64,000 nt of DNA from Archilochus colubris. Taxonomy: Eukaryota; Chordata; Aves; Apodiformes; Trochilidae. Each line of letters starts with the position of its first letter. Position 1 is the first letter of the stretch. The notes under the pieces are model-generated. The model saw only the letters and a program-made list of their open reading frames with translations, did no database searches and was not told where the DNA came from. Location of the stretch: positions 103,918,467 through 103,982,466 of the forward strand of contig CM041084.1 of assembly GCA_023079485.1 (NCBI GenBank). Direction: 5' to 3'. Positions 1-11,800 of the stretch are shown in pieces. A program made the translations under genes and the position numbers.

Positions 1-218
1 TTGTTGTTTTCATGACAACTCTTGATCCATTGGACTGTATGATCATGACCATTTCTACCATGATTTTGGTCTTGTCTTAAAACACTGCTGAAAGCAGCTG
101 AGATTCCTCACCTCCACCTTTTCAATCTTGATTTCAGCAGGTCTCCATAGCTAGCTGTGAAATTACAGGGGTGGAAGTGACTTTCTGCTCAAGAGAGTAA
201 AAGGTTCAAGATTAAATT

Positions 219-310
219 CCCCCCCCTATTTTTTTTTTCTTTCTTTTTTTTTTTTTTTTTAAATTTTATTATGTCCTACCTAGATTAAAAAAAAAAAAAA
301 AAAAAAAAAA
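219..310. repeat. C8 / T-tract / A24 low-complexity block
   Basis: Eight Cs (219-226) are followed by a T-rich tract that ends in 17 uninterrupted Ts (244-260). A 26 bp AT-rich spacer comes next, then 24 uninterrupted As (287-310). The T and A tracts are complementary, so a single strand could fold into a long A/T hairpin. No AATAAA-type signal or gene-like sequence precedes the A run, so I do not read it as a retrocopy tail. Confidence 0.85.
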
Positions 311-1564
311 GAGCAAGCATCTAACAGTCTAGTTGTAGAGAAAACACCTATGTGAATGTACTTGTTCACACTAAAGACCCTTCTAGCCCAATACTGTATC
401 TCTAAACTGGTTACAAAGAACTGGCTACAGTTTGGGGGTGCATGAGAACAGGACAAGTATAGATGTTTTCCTTTAATTCCATTACACAATCTGACCCTTT
501 TCAGCTGAGAATGTTTGGACTTTCCCAGGCACTGCAGTTTACCTAACAGCTTGCAATGGATCTCTTGTCCAGGGATTGTCCTGTTCCCCTATCTGTCCAT
601 GTAAATCATGTGCATCCAAAGGGTTCTTTGATAAGAAACTGCACAGATCTAGCACCTGCCACAAGAAGAATCATCCCCTTTGGTTTTTCATTAATCCAGC
701 TGCTATTAGCTTAATCTGATGCTCCCTAGGTCATCTTCCGAAGACTCTGTGCATGTCAAGCCACTTCTGATAAATTACTGTCTCTAATATCTCAAAATCC
801 AGATCCCCCAACAGCATACCATCCACAGAATGTTGACACTGCTTATGAGTATTTGAGAGGTGTATCGTTGTCTTTATACAGTATTATGTCATCCTACAGA
901 GGAGTACACACAAAGGCCATGTTCAGATCAGGAGATTTATTTGTCAGGAAATGGAGAGAAGTGGTTTTGTCCAAGAAGGAAGCCTGTGCTGCAGAACTGC
1001 TTGTGCACAGCAGGCTCTCAGGGACAACCAAAAACAGCAGTCCAAAAGCACAGGCACAATAAGGCTGTCCTACACAATGAACTTGCCCAAAGGCATTGGA
1101 CTCACTGTTGAGGAGAGCCAAGGACATGTTATACCTGGTGTGGGAGAAGTTCAAACTCAGCCTGGACAAAGCGCAAACTATAAAAAAGGGGATCTCTCCA
1201 GAATCCCCAGGTATTTCCTGAAAACTCTGGTTAGGTAGACTTGTGTTTTGGGAGATGCTCTCCACCCTTTCTGTTGTGTTGCATACTTGGGGGTCTCCTT
1301 CTTGGCTTACTACTCACCAGTCTGTCTGTGTAGACAATTTCTGCTTTGCCAAAATTAATGCCATGGTTGCCTCTGGAAAAACATCTCTGATTTCCCAGGT
1401 ATTGGCCAAATCTGAGCTCAGATGATCATTCTTCTACCCCTGCCTCATGTTTTCCACTCAGAGATGATCTTGGCTCAGCTAAGGTACGCTGGAAGGGCAA
1501 TGGGGCTTTGGTGCATGCTCTGCAGACAGGGATTGAGTTTGTTTGGGGTCATGAAGACATGTAA
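311..1564. other. Non-coding sequence, nothing recognised
   Basis: This is unique sequence of mixed composition. Open frames up to about 120 codons occur on both strands around 890-1265, but they overlap each other in opposite directions, show no domain, and have no convincing exon borders. I see no repeat family here. Confidence 0.5.
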
Positions 1565-1680
1565 GAATCATAGAACATTTTGGTTGGGAAAGACCCTTAA
1601 GATAATCAAGTCCAGCCATTAACCCAGCACTGCCAACTCTACCGCTAAATCATGTCACAGGTAAAGACACATCTAGCCTA
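1565..1680 (-). mobile_element. CR1 LINE 3'-end fragment
   Basis: Read on the plus strand, this begins with 'agaatcatagaacat', then 'ggttgggaaagaccctta', and continues with the 'aatcaagtccagccattaac' and 'cccagcactgcc' blocks typical of reverse-complemented CR1 3' UTRs. The element therefore lies on the minus strand. Only about 115 bp of 3' tail survives, with no reading frame. It belongs to the same subfamily type as the longer copy at 13.5 kb, which shares the 'ttgggaaagaccctta' block. Confidence 0.85.
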
Positions 1681-4511
1681 GAGTAGTGTCGAAACATCTT
1701 GGACACAAGAAAGTAGGTGTCAAGAAAAAAAAACAACAAAGCAACACAAAACCAGACAGTACTTCTCTCTTGGCTTCATTTGGGATCAGGATGAAAATGT
1801 GCATCATTTCTTTTCTGCCTCTCAAGCATCCACCATTTTGGTACTTATTATTTATGTGGCTGCAAAAATACACAGACTGGAGTGGGCAGGGGGACACACA
1901 CTGTTGTTACTTGCTATCACAGCAACTAAGAAGAATTCATGGAATGAGTCAAAGAACTAATATTACCTCATGGTTCTCCTTTGAGCAGCATAAGGTAAGG
2001 GCTGGAACAGCAGCTCTCACCTTCCCCTGCCCCCAAAGGCAAACGAAACATTAACGCTGCAGTAAAGCAGCAGAGCAAAGGTGTGTTTGCTGCACAAGGT
2101 TGGTCTCATAAAACTGAACTTTGCCCAAGACTCAACAAAATTGTAAGAAAGACATGGTCGATAATTAAAGGCATGCTTCTTAAAAGGGCAAGTTATTTAT
2201 GACCTTCATTGGACATTTTATAAAGTTTTAGTTTTGTTACACAACATCCATTCCTTTCATGCTTTGGCAGGAGAGATGTCAGAGCATTAGGACAGATAAA
2301 ATGACCACATTTTTAATGCTGACTTGTTTCTGAGCTTCCTTCTCCCCTTTAAACTGTTTTATGGTCAAGTTGCTCTATTTGCATAATTACTGCCACATCA
2401 CCAGTCAATCAATTTTATGTCTTTCTCTCCCAAACTAATCTAAAATATGATATGTATATAAAAATATCACCCGTGATCACACTGACTTCATAGTTATTAC
2501 TGCTCCAGATCAGAGAGATATGATAAAATTACCCTCTGTTCTTTCTCCCTCCCTGCCAGCTTCTTTCATTCACCAATCCCAATACTTTATATCCCACAGT
2601 ACTATTGTTTATCACAATTTTATTTTTCTCTGACTGAAAGACAAAAGAAAATAACTAATAAAGCAAGTCAAAACAAAGCAAGTAACTACTACAGGCAGCT
2701 GTGAGAACTGCCCATTTTTACAAGGGCATGGAATCACAAGCTGCTGCATAGACTGATAAGCTTGTCCCACAGATATCTTCAAGAAAGACAAAAATACTGC
2801 TTTCTGGGTGAATTCTGGATGTGAAAATACATGGTTTTACTGGAACCTGGACTCCAATGACAGGAGAAACTTGGTGGCACTATCTCATAGCTTAGTGAAA
2901 TGCCAAAAAAAACCCACCCTCAACTCAGAGTAGATGACACAGTCACCACAAGTGATGGTTCAAGAAGCCAAGCTGAACAAATCCTTTTCTAGATTTTACA
3001 TATTAGCGAAGAAGTATGACACAAGTCATCATTATTACAGGTTACACTGGCTGGATCTTGCCACCAGTCCATATGACCAGGGATAAAAATCAGATATTAC
3101 AATCACTGATAGTAAGAGACACTTCTTGACAGCAGGATCTAGCTCCCAGTTATGAATTATAGAATTAACAACCTGATGATGTTCTTTAAAATTTGTTTGC
3201 TGTTCTTACTAATCTTTCTACTAATCTACTAATCTTTCAAGGCACACCACAACAGACTTGGCTTTTCATCCCTTCTTAATGCAGACTTATTGAGTGTAAA
3301 AATCACTTTGAACATTTGAAGTAAATAAATAAAGAAAATAAAAATCTATTTCGTTTCCTGTAAAAACTAAACTATAACACTAGGTATACTTATGCAGCTC
3401 CAAAAGAGCCCAGATATAGCCAAAAAAGATATAGTATCTCATTTCTGTCGAACAACTAATTTATCTTGGTCTCCTCAGTGTCCAAAATGTCAGTGCTTTA
3501 TTTTTTGTGTTTAAAAATCAAATTCTTGTGGATCAGACCACAGTGGTTTGAAGTGCATGGCAAAATTCCCACTGATTTTCACTAAAGGGGAATTTATATC
3601 TGCTTTAATAGCAGGTTTCTTGGTTCTTGCTACAATTGTCTGGGTGGTGGAGTTGCCTATTTCCTTGCAGTCTTCTTTAGCTTGTTGTTGATCCAAACTC
3701 GGTTATTTGCATGATGCTAAGAAATAATCCAGTTTGCTCTGAAAAGGAAAACTCAAGAAGGAATGGAAGGTGAGTTGATTGCTATTTGTGGTTTGAAAGT
3801 AGGTTCTTCATTGCCACTTAAATTGTTAAAGGCAAATAGCAATTCCTTTAAAACAGCTTTTGTGGCAACTGTTGACAACTTCCTTCAGAAAAGCCAAGCC
3901 TTACAATTTTAAAATAATGTGTTCAGTCTTATCTTGACATGGACAACATTATCAACAAGCTTCTGTCTTCAGCTTGATAAAAAAAGGCTTAATAAAACAG
4001 TCTTTGTATAAAACCCATATAGTGATAAAAGCAGCATAGAAGCTAAAACAAGGAGATTGGGGGTAGATTATGAGTGTTGCTGTAGCATACATTTGTTTTC
4101 TCTCCTGTGAAGATGTGGTGGGAATGCTGATTCTAATACATCTACCAGGAGATGCTGCTCTGAATCCTGAGGTGACAGGAGCATGTCTGTTAATGAAAGC
4201 CAGGCAAAACTCCATTTGAGTTGCCTCTTTCTTTCTACTTGGAGAAAATCTGGGTTATTAATTCTTCAGTTGTGTGCTTCATGCTGTGTTCTGGATGGAT
4301 ATAACCTGCGTATTCGTGTAACTATGAAGCAAAGGGACAATGTGTCCTGTGGTGACATCAGCTCCTTGCTGGCCCTTCAGGTGACCTACCTGCTATCCCT
4401 CACAGGCAGGACAGCAGCTCAGTTCCCTTGCACGGCTGAGAAGAGGCTGGATCAACAATCCTATGATTGTGAGGTGGAGACACTCTGGGCTATGAGGTTC
4501 TACCAGGGCAG
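1681..4511. other. Non-coding AT-rich sequence
   Basis: Long AT-rich unique sequence with frequent stops in all frames. The one frame above 100 codons (4183-4521, plus) has no recognisable domain and runs into a CR1 tail. There are no clear repeats apart from short TCT/ACTAATCT reiterations near 3212-3236. Confidence 0.5.
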
Positions 4512-4690
4512 TACTGAGTAAGCATCAGCACAGGTTGCCCACAGAGGTGGTGGAGTCTCCCATCTTGGAGATATAAAAAGTTTCCTGGGAATGGTCCTGG
4601 GCAGCTCTGCTCTGCTTGAGCAGAGGAGTTGGTCCTGGTGGGGCCTCCAGAAGTCCCTTCCAACTTCAGTTGTGCTGTCATTCTTCTAGT
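4512..4690 (+). mobile_element. CR1 LINE 3'-end fragment
   Basis: Sense-strand CR1 tail. It shows 'cacaggttgcccacagaggt', 'ggtggagtctcc', a 'ggtcctgggcagctctgct' block, 'ttgagcagaggagttgg', and the closing 'agaagtcccttccaacttc'. The segment ctctgct-tg-agcagag (about 4601-4616) forms a 7 bp stem, in the part of the CR1 3' UTR where a hairpin is expected. The terminal short repeat is decayed, which points to an old insertion. Confidence 0.9.
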
Positions 4691-6873
4691 ACTTAATCAA
4701 CGAGACCACTACCTTCCCAGATAAGATATGATTTTCCTTTTCTCCAAGCAGTGTTCCCTACCACCTACCAATTTTGCAGGCACTACTGGTGGTTTTACAA
4801 CCCTGCTTGAATCATGACAGAGTGCTCACTTTGTTGTCTCTGAAAGGCTGGAGTGTCATATGCCTATCTCTGCTCAGATAACAATGTTCTAACATAACAA
4901 ATGTCTAACATAACAAAGACTAATCTGTCTTGCAGCTCATTTCCAAGCACAACACAAGGAATTCTGCTCTTTTGAGGTAGGTTTTCTTAGGCTTCAGGGT
5001 GCTTTCTTGGACTAGTCTTTCTGGAGGGCTAAGGAAGAAACTGTATGTACAGCCTGTAACTCTGCTTCCCAGGATCTGCTCAGGGGAGAATCCTTGATTC
5101 AGGAATTCACTTCCCTCTTCACACGCGAGAGCCTGAGTTTGTTGACTTTCCCAACACGTTGCACAGGGTATCTATTTACTCAGGCTTTTTTTCTGAACGG
5201 GTGGGTTTGGTGTGGAGGATCTTGAACATTTCCTTGTGCTTTCATTTCTTTGAGAGATACCCACTGAAATGCTTGTTTGGTTTCCAGGCTTAACTACTTG
5301 TCCCTTATGACTCCTAAAGAAACGGGGTAGCTGTACAAAGCTGCAAAAATAACTTAGGAAAAAGAAAAGAAAAAAAAATAAAGAGAAATTACTCTCCTCC
5401 TCACACAAGCCTCCATACCAGTCCTTTAGTAATTAAGGGAGGAAACCAGACTTCCTCCTTCCCAGTGATACCAGATGGTGCTGTCCCAGTCCTTGGCAGT
5501 GCCAGTGCAGGAAGTGTCCTTCATCCTCAGACACTCACATCCTTATATTCTGAGGAGAAGCTGGGGGATGAGTGTAGCAGGGCTGGTCTTACCAACAGGA
5601 ACACTCTATCTGTCTCCTGGGGAGCACACTGGAGATCAAAAAGGCTGTGCTGTTATTAGCTGTGCTCCCCACCAGCTGCAGCAGGACAAGATGGGCCAAG
5701 GCAGGACCGATTCTCCTGCCTAGGGAGAGGAGAGAGGATGGATGAAGGGAGTAGGGAAAGGGAGATTTTTGGACTGAGTTGATAGCAGAATAAAGTATTT
5801 TTCAAGCTGTAAATCTCTTAGATAAACTAATCTCAGGCATTATGAGATTCCAGATGAAATGTTGGAATAGGCCAACCTTCTCGTTTTTATTTCCAAATGT
5901 TGAATTAGTTTGGATCCAAGCTGAGCCAAATTTTGCCTTAGTGTAAGCAGGTGTAACTCCCTCTTAGAAGAGGGCTGGATTTGTCCTGAAGTGATTTAAA
6001 TAGGGCAGAGTAGACCACAGATGTTTCCAGTTCCATCTTTGAGCTGTGAGCCACATTATTAATAGTAAAAAATTGTTCTTGGTCTCTCTTGCACCAAACT
6101 GTGGCCTGGTAGAAAGCTCTGTTAAGCACAAGACCTTACCAGCTTCCCTTCTTTTTTTTTTCTTTTTTCTCATTTGCTGCCACTTTTTCCTACTTCTTTT
6201 CTTTCTCATCCTTGCTTTTAAGATGTAACTTCAGTTAATTTGGTATATTTTTTGGGAAAGACCTGCCACCAGAGTGAATGAGAGTCTTGTGGATGAATTC
6301 ACCAGACCCAGAAGTCATCTCCTTCTGACTTCAGTGTAATTTGTTATGGGAATAATACTTAGGTTGTAATTTTCACTGCAGTTTTTGAGGCCATTATTTT
6401 CTTCCAGTCCTCTGTATTATATAAAATATAAGACAAGATGTAATACTGGAAATTTACATGCTTACCACCCAAACCAGTGACTGTTGCTACTTCCTTCTTC
6501 ATTTAATAGTAACACTGAACATAGAGGAGGCAAGGTTATGTACAGAAGGTAATAAGTGATGCACTGACCTACCAATGCTACTTGTTTTTAAGATACATAA
6601 TAGGTGTATAAACATATATCAAGTGAAAACCAGAGTGGATATGATTAATCTCCTGTTTTGCTGGGGTTTTGTTAAAGGCAACAAAAAAGCATCTTTTGGC
6701 TAATTAACTTAAAAATTAAGTTTCTCCCTCTGTCTTCTGCTTGAGTTTTTACAATTGCTACACCAAATGAAGACACCAACTTGCTGCATCCAGAGATCTG
6801 CTAAAGTGTGGGCTGGACTCACCATACTGTTTTCCCCATTCCCAGTCTCCCAGCCCAGTGGCTTGGGTCAGAG
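4691..6873. other. Non-coding sequence with a short tandem duplication
   Basis: Unique sequence without a supported gene. A near-exact 15-16 bp duplication (tctaacataacaaa plus 1-2 bp) lies at 4888-4918. Polypyrimidine stretches occur near 6150-6210 and an A-rich stretch near 5355-5385. Open frames of 60-80 codons on both strands around 5470-5720 and 5940-6230 show no domain. Confidence 0.5.
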
Positions 6874-7042
6874 GTAGGATGGCAGGACAGCAGGATAGCA
6901 AGACAGCAGGACAGAAGGATTGCAGGACAGCAGGATGGCAGGATAGCAGGATGGCAGGATAGCAGGATAGCAGGACAGCAGGATGGCAGGATGGCAGGAT
7001 AGCAGGATGGCAGGATAGCAGGATAGCAGGACGGCAAGACTG
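6874..7042 (+). repeat. Octamer minisatellite (CAGGATRG)n
   Basis: About 21 tandem copies of an 8 bp unit whose core is caggatag, caggatgg or caggacag, with single-base variants at the ends. Because 8 is not a multiple of 3, the array gives repetitive 8-residue peptides in several frames on both strands. Those frames explain the open frames of 64-95 codons here, and I do not regard them as genes. Confidence 0.95.
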
Positions 7043-7743
7043 AAGGGACTGCCCCAGAGTCCCAGGAGGGTCTCAGCTCCTGAGCAGTTCCCACAGACCT
7101 GGTAGTAATGCTGGGTGGGGGGGTAGCTCGGGCTCCATCTGTAGATCTGTATCACCTGCCTTTCATTCTCCAGCCCGGATATTCACAGCTCACAACTTCT
7201 AACTCTTCCTCCGTGCCCCCTCCAGCGTGTGCAGGATGCCCATGTGTTGTGTTATCCGCTTCCTTCTGTCATTGTCCCCTGCCACCTCACAGCTGAGGGA
7301 GCCCTGTGGCCCAGGAAGGAAGGAAGCCACTAACCCACTGCCCTCTGCCTTTGTGGGAAATGCTCTCTGAGCCTTAAATCGCTTCTTTGGTGCATGGGAA
7401 GGGGGAATAGGAAAAAAAAAAAAAAAAAAAAAAGTGCGAGCACTCGGTTTATGCCTGGTAACCACGATGCCTTTCGGAGTGGAGGCTCAGCTATTCTTTG
7501 CACAAGCCACCACTGTTACCATTTTGGCAGGTCCAGAAGCAGCCCCAGAAGCTTTCAGCACGGCAGCCAAGGTGTCAGTGAGTCCCTGCATGCTCACCAG
7601 GGATGCACCCCGGGGGCAAACACCCGTGTGGTCTGGTGCCAGGGCAATTACATCGGGCCACAACTTCAGTTAATTGTTGATTTGGTACTTTGTCTAACAC
7701 CAGTGAAGCTGTAAATGGGCCTGAGAAAACACTCCGAGTTTAC
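7043..7743. other. Non-coding sequence with an A22 run
   Basis: Moderately GC-rich unique sequence. A run of 22 As at 7412-7433 is the only simple repeat. Frames of 79-106 codons starting at 7394 and 7434 (plus) read through or beside this run and have no domain signature. Confidence 0.5.
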
Positions 7744-7826
7744 CCAGTAATTTACTCCAGTAATTTACATCCAGCAATTTACATTAAGTAATTTACATCC
7801 AGTCATTTACTCCAGTGATTTACTCT
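7744..7826 (+). repeat. 13-14 bp minisatellite, core AATTTAC
   Basis: Six tandem units of the form ccagtaatttac(a)t: two 13-mers at the edges of the array and 14-mers in the middle. The units vary at the fourth to sixth bases (gta, gca, gtc, gtg). The ATTTAC core therefore recurs every 13-14 bp for about 83 bp. Confidence 0.9.
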
Positions 7827-8737
7827 CCTTGAATTTCAAGCGTTATAGGCAGGATTGCTCATGTGTCCCTGCGCTGACAACAGGCCCTTTAGCAACAATA
7901 GCAGCTTCAGCTGCAGAAAGTACTTTAGGTTCAGGCCTGGAGGATGTTAAGCCTCATCTTGCACTTCCCCTTCAGCCATCCCTTTTGTTACTTGGGTTAA
8001 TATTCTTGGCTAGAGCAACTTGTGCTGAAGGAAGAGGAACAAAACATTAAGTCTTCTAAGCAATCTGCCCTACAGTTGTGGGGTTTTTTCTTGCTCTGCA
8101 AAAAATATGCCTGGTCTGTATTCAGCGCAAGACCTTGCAGGATTCACAGACCCTGGGCACAAATGAATCAATGTGGTCTTAGTTTTCAGTACTACAAATC
8201 TGTGCATATGATTTACCAAATCAGTGGTAAAAATTAAGACAAGCGAAAAAAAAATTGTACAATTTTAAACTTTTCTTCCTGTGAGCTCAATACATTTGAA
8301 TTAATAAAAACTTACAAGGAGCTGGGAAGATATTCAGAATATAATACTGATTGGCTGCTAGACTCACTGGGATAAGTTTCTTTTAGAGGCATTCAGGCTT
8401 TTTGATGAGCTCTACCTGGAGTCCTCAACCTGTGTCCTTGTTTGAAGGAAAATGTGGGTGATGGTTACTCCTTCCTACCTTGGGATGCTGAAGCAGATTT
8501 GACAGGGGATGGTCCAGACTCCATTGCAGGAACCTCGCTTTCTTCTGTGGTACTCTTTCAAGTAATTCACGGTCTTAAACATTACAGAAGCTTAGTGATG
8601 CTATTACATACCTTTAGATGAGTCAACCAGTTACCTGAAAGCCATTGCTCTCACTCACTGCCATGCAGACTGGTGCAGAAGTTACACTGGGCATTTGCTT
8701 GGGAATCTTAATTTTTCATGGTTTTTTTTTTTTCCAG
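7827..8737. other. Non-coding sequence
   Basis: No supported gene. A perfect 16 bp palindrome (AAAATTGTACAATTTT) lies at 8251-8266. The segment ends in a long T tract leading to the acceptor-like site at 8737. Confidence 0.5.
8251..8266. other. Perfect 16 bp palindrome
   Basis: AAAATTGTACAATTTT equals its own reverse complement. It sits in an A-rich context. It could extrude as a small cruciform or bind a dimeric factor, but AT-rich palindromes of this size also arise by chance. Confidence 0.8.
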
Positions 8738-8866
8738 AGGCAGTGGAGACTCATTCCTGGGCAGGATGCTGCCAAGGTGTCTGCAACCCTGCTGTACAGC
8801 GTTCCTCTTCAAGCATCAGATAGACCTACTTCACCATTTATCTTTCAGCCTAATAAAGCTCAGTGA
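8738..8866 (+). other. Candidate 3'-terminal exon (unconfirmed)
   Basis: A run of 13 Ts followed by 'ccag' ends at 8737 and forms a textbook splice acceptor. From 8738 one frame stays open for 42 codons to a TGA at 8864-8866. A second frame stays open to a TAA at 8913-8915. An AATAAA lies at about 8851 and another near 8917, as expected close to a transcript end. The predicted peptide in the first frame is soluble-looking (R-Q-W-R-L at the start, P-N-K-A-Q at the end) and matches no family I know. There is no identified upstream exon. It may be chance: T-tract plus CAG is common in AT-rich bird DNA. Confidence 0.2.
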
Positions 8867-11800
8867 TTCCCAACTTTCACTGATACAGAATACATTAAAT
8901 TATTCTCATAAATAATAAAATTTATTTTCATCATGTAGTTACCATTTGTAGGAATTCTCTAGGGTTCTCAGTGGAATGAGTTATTGTTCTGTCAAATCTT
9001 TATCCTACATATGGCTCCATGCTTCAGCAGCCCTGCTTTGGGAAGGAGGGGTGGGCCATGCAGCCTCCAGGGCTCCCTACCAGCTCGGGTGGCTCTGTGA
9101 GTGTAAGATGTGTTTCTCTTACAATCTCCGTAGGCATTAGGAGCTGTGCAGGGCTTTCCTGACACCTGGGTGGGTAGGTGCTTGTCTCTGTTTACACAAG
9201 TCTCAGGATTTTTGAAGTCTGTCACATTATCCATTTCCTTCAAAACACAGTCCCATCACCCAGCTTGGCTCGTGTGGAGAAATATATTACTGATGTTTCA
9301 TGGTTTTACTTCTGTGACTTCTGCCTCTGTAATGTTCAGGCAAAATCCTACTAGCCCTGAAGTTAACACACATTTGTTCTTTATTCCATTTCTCCTGACA
9401 GTAATGTTTTATTCCTTGGGAGACACGCACCCTTTGGGGTCTCTCCAGTTCTTATTCAGTAGACAGCTCCCAGTCACTGGGAAGGGGTTCCTGGCATAAG
9501 CAGGCAGGGTAAGAAGGTACAGAGTGTTTCTGGAATACCCAAGAGTCAGTTTTACTACCTACCCTAACTCATACATACCTCCTTCTCCTTCGTTCAGAGC
9601 ATGTTTTACAGGCAAAGCAATTCTGCCCATCTCTGAGCATGTGAGAAGCCTGCAGTTGGATTTGCTTCCCCTTAAACTTAGCCAAAAAGAGCAACTTCCA
9701 CTTTGCAAGTGCTCACCAGGTGATGAGCAAAGATAAGAGTGGGAAGCATCAGGAGTGAGGAATGCCTAATAAAGCTCAGAACAAGGTGAACTCTGCTATT
9801 AAAAATAACAAAGCCTATTACATACATGTGCAGATATTTGATTTATTGGTAAATAAAAACATGTAAATCAGTAGTACATGGATAGCAGTTCTTATGATTC
9901 CCAAACAGGGGTCCTACAAATAAAGCAGAATTTAATCTCATACTTTCATAGATCTAATCTGCCCATTCATCTTATTTCTTCAAAATAACCAATTAAATCA
10001 GATTTAGTACAATTGGAAGACATTTATTATCATCATTAGTGGCTTGCGTTGCAATCGGCTGTGAAATTGTGTGCAGATTAATTTGAGCAAACCAGAAACC
10101 CTGGGAACTGATTTTTTAAATGGTTGCTGAGCTCTTGTACTGAATACAGAGCCATCAACACAAAAAATGGTGTGGGCCCTGGGACAAGGAAAAAAATAAG
10201 AGAAACACTCAGTCCTCTTTCCTGAGACCGTGCTTTCAGTTCTGCCCTGGGCTGAAATGTCTCCCACTTTCTGCTGGGCATGGGGAGATGGAAGGTATAG
10301 AAGAGGTACGAGTCTTTGTTATTCAAGATCAGGATATTAATTCTGCAAGTGAGAAGTAAATATGAGAGACAGGGTAACTCACTGTTTTTAATTTTAGGTA
10401 CAGATTTATTAAAGAAAATTATGTGGAATGGGAGAACATGAAAAGATCCCATTTTCTCCTGTGTTACAATCGTTAATGAAGCTGAGCCACCTGGGATATC
10501 TTGAAAGGAGCATTATTGCACACCCTCACTCAGCTGTAAGATACCATATTTATTCTTTATCAAGTGCCATAATTCCCAAGTATGGTCTTGTTGCTGGTTG
10601 TGCCTCCTTCCTTCATGATTTGTCCATAAGCAGCACTTGGTTCTTCCAGCAAAACTTCAGCAAGTTTTCCATTGTGATGCCCCAGATGCCCCACACACAA
10701 AAGGTGTGCCCAGAAACACCCAGGCACAGAGCTGCAGGGGTAGACAGACACATTTCAAAAATAATCTCCACAACTGGCAAAGCAAACCACTTTGCACAAG
10801 TGACTACCAAGGGCTGCTTTCAGTATTGCCCATGGGGGGAAAAAATTGTTACATACCCAGGTATTTATCCCTAAGAACATTTTCCTGTTTGTCTATACTA
10901 ATTCTGCCTTCAGCATCTCAAGACTCAGTCCATGCCATGCCTTATCCATTCCTATTTATTCCATCACTCACATATCCATCCATCAAAAGAAACACAGTTT
11001 TTTCACTCTCTCACAATGATGTTGTGAGGACAAATATGTAAAAGATTAGGAGGCAGTGTGGATACTGCAGTTACTGGTCCATACAAATCCCTGAGAAATA
11101 GAACTAGGACATTTTTATACCTTTGTGGATTTTTTAATAATGGCTTTTTTTTTTAAAAAAAAAACCTAAGTGAGCAGAGGTAGGGTTTTCTAAGGTCTCA
11201 CATTTCTGTTTCACATGATTGGTAGTTTGGCAGTGTCATTAAATAATGTTGTAGAAAGTTAATTATTTTTAGTCAAGCAATGTAACATGGCAATAAAGTT
11301 TTCAACAAGAGACCTGTTTGAAAGGTCAGTGACCTCATATAAATTGCTAAGCGTCAATAAATATCTTTCAGCACAGGTGGAACAATATTTGCAGGTTTAT
11401 GGACAAAGCTATAGAGTTTAGCTTGCTCAAGACCATTACAGATCTCATGCTTATAGCAGAACAATAAATGTCATCAATGCAACCTGTAAAACTGCCCACT
11501 CAGATTTGATTTTTTTCAGAAAAAGCATTGCCAGTTTTGAAACCTGAAGGTCACTGTGAAAGCAGAAAAGTTTTCAGGTCAAGCAAAAACTGGCAATTGT
11601 TTTAGTGAAGTTTGATTTCCTTTTGATTTCACTGAAACATAATTCCTGAATCACTGAGCTTTATACTTTGCCAAATAGAAACAACATGGCAACAAGCAGC
11701 TTCTTTAGATTTTGCACTTCTGTAAGTTATCACAATTCTTTGCTAAACTAGGAACACAGAGGAACTTTTAAACTCCAGTTTTCTCATGTGCCAGTACAAC

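Noticed and set aside
287..310. A24 run as a processed-pseudogene tail
   Set aside because: No poly(A) signal, coding remnant or target-site duplication is visible beside it. The same reasoning applies to the A22 run at 7412-7433.
6808..7155. Frames of 64-95 codons with repetitive peptides
   Set aside because: They come from the octamer minisatellite, and the frames persist only inside the array.
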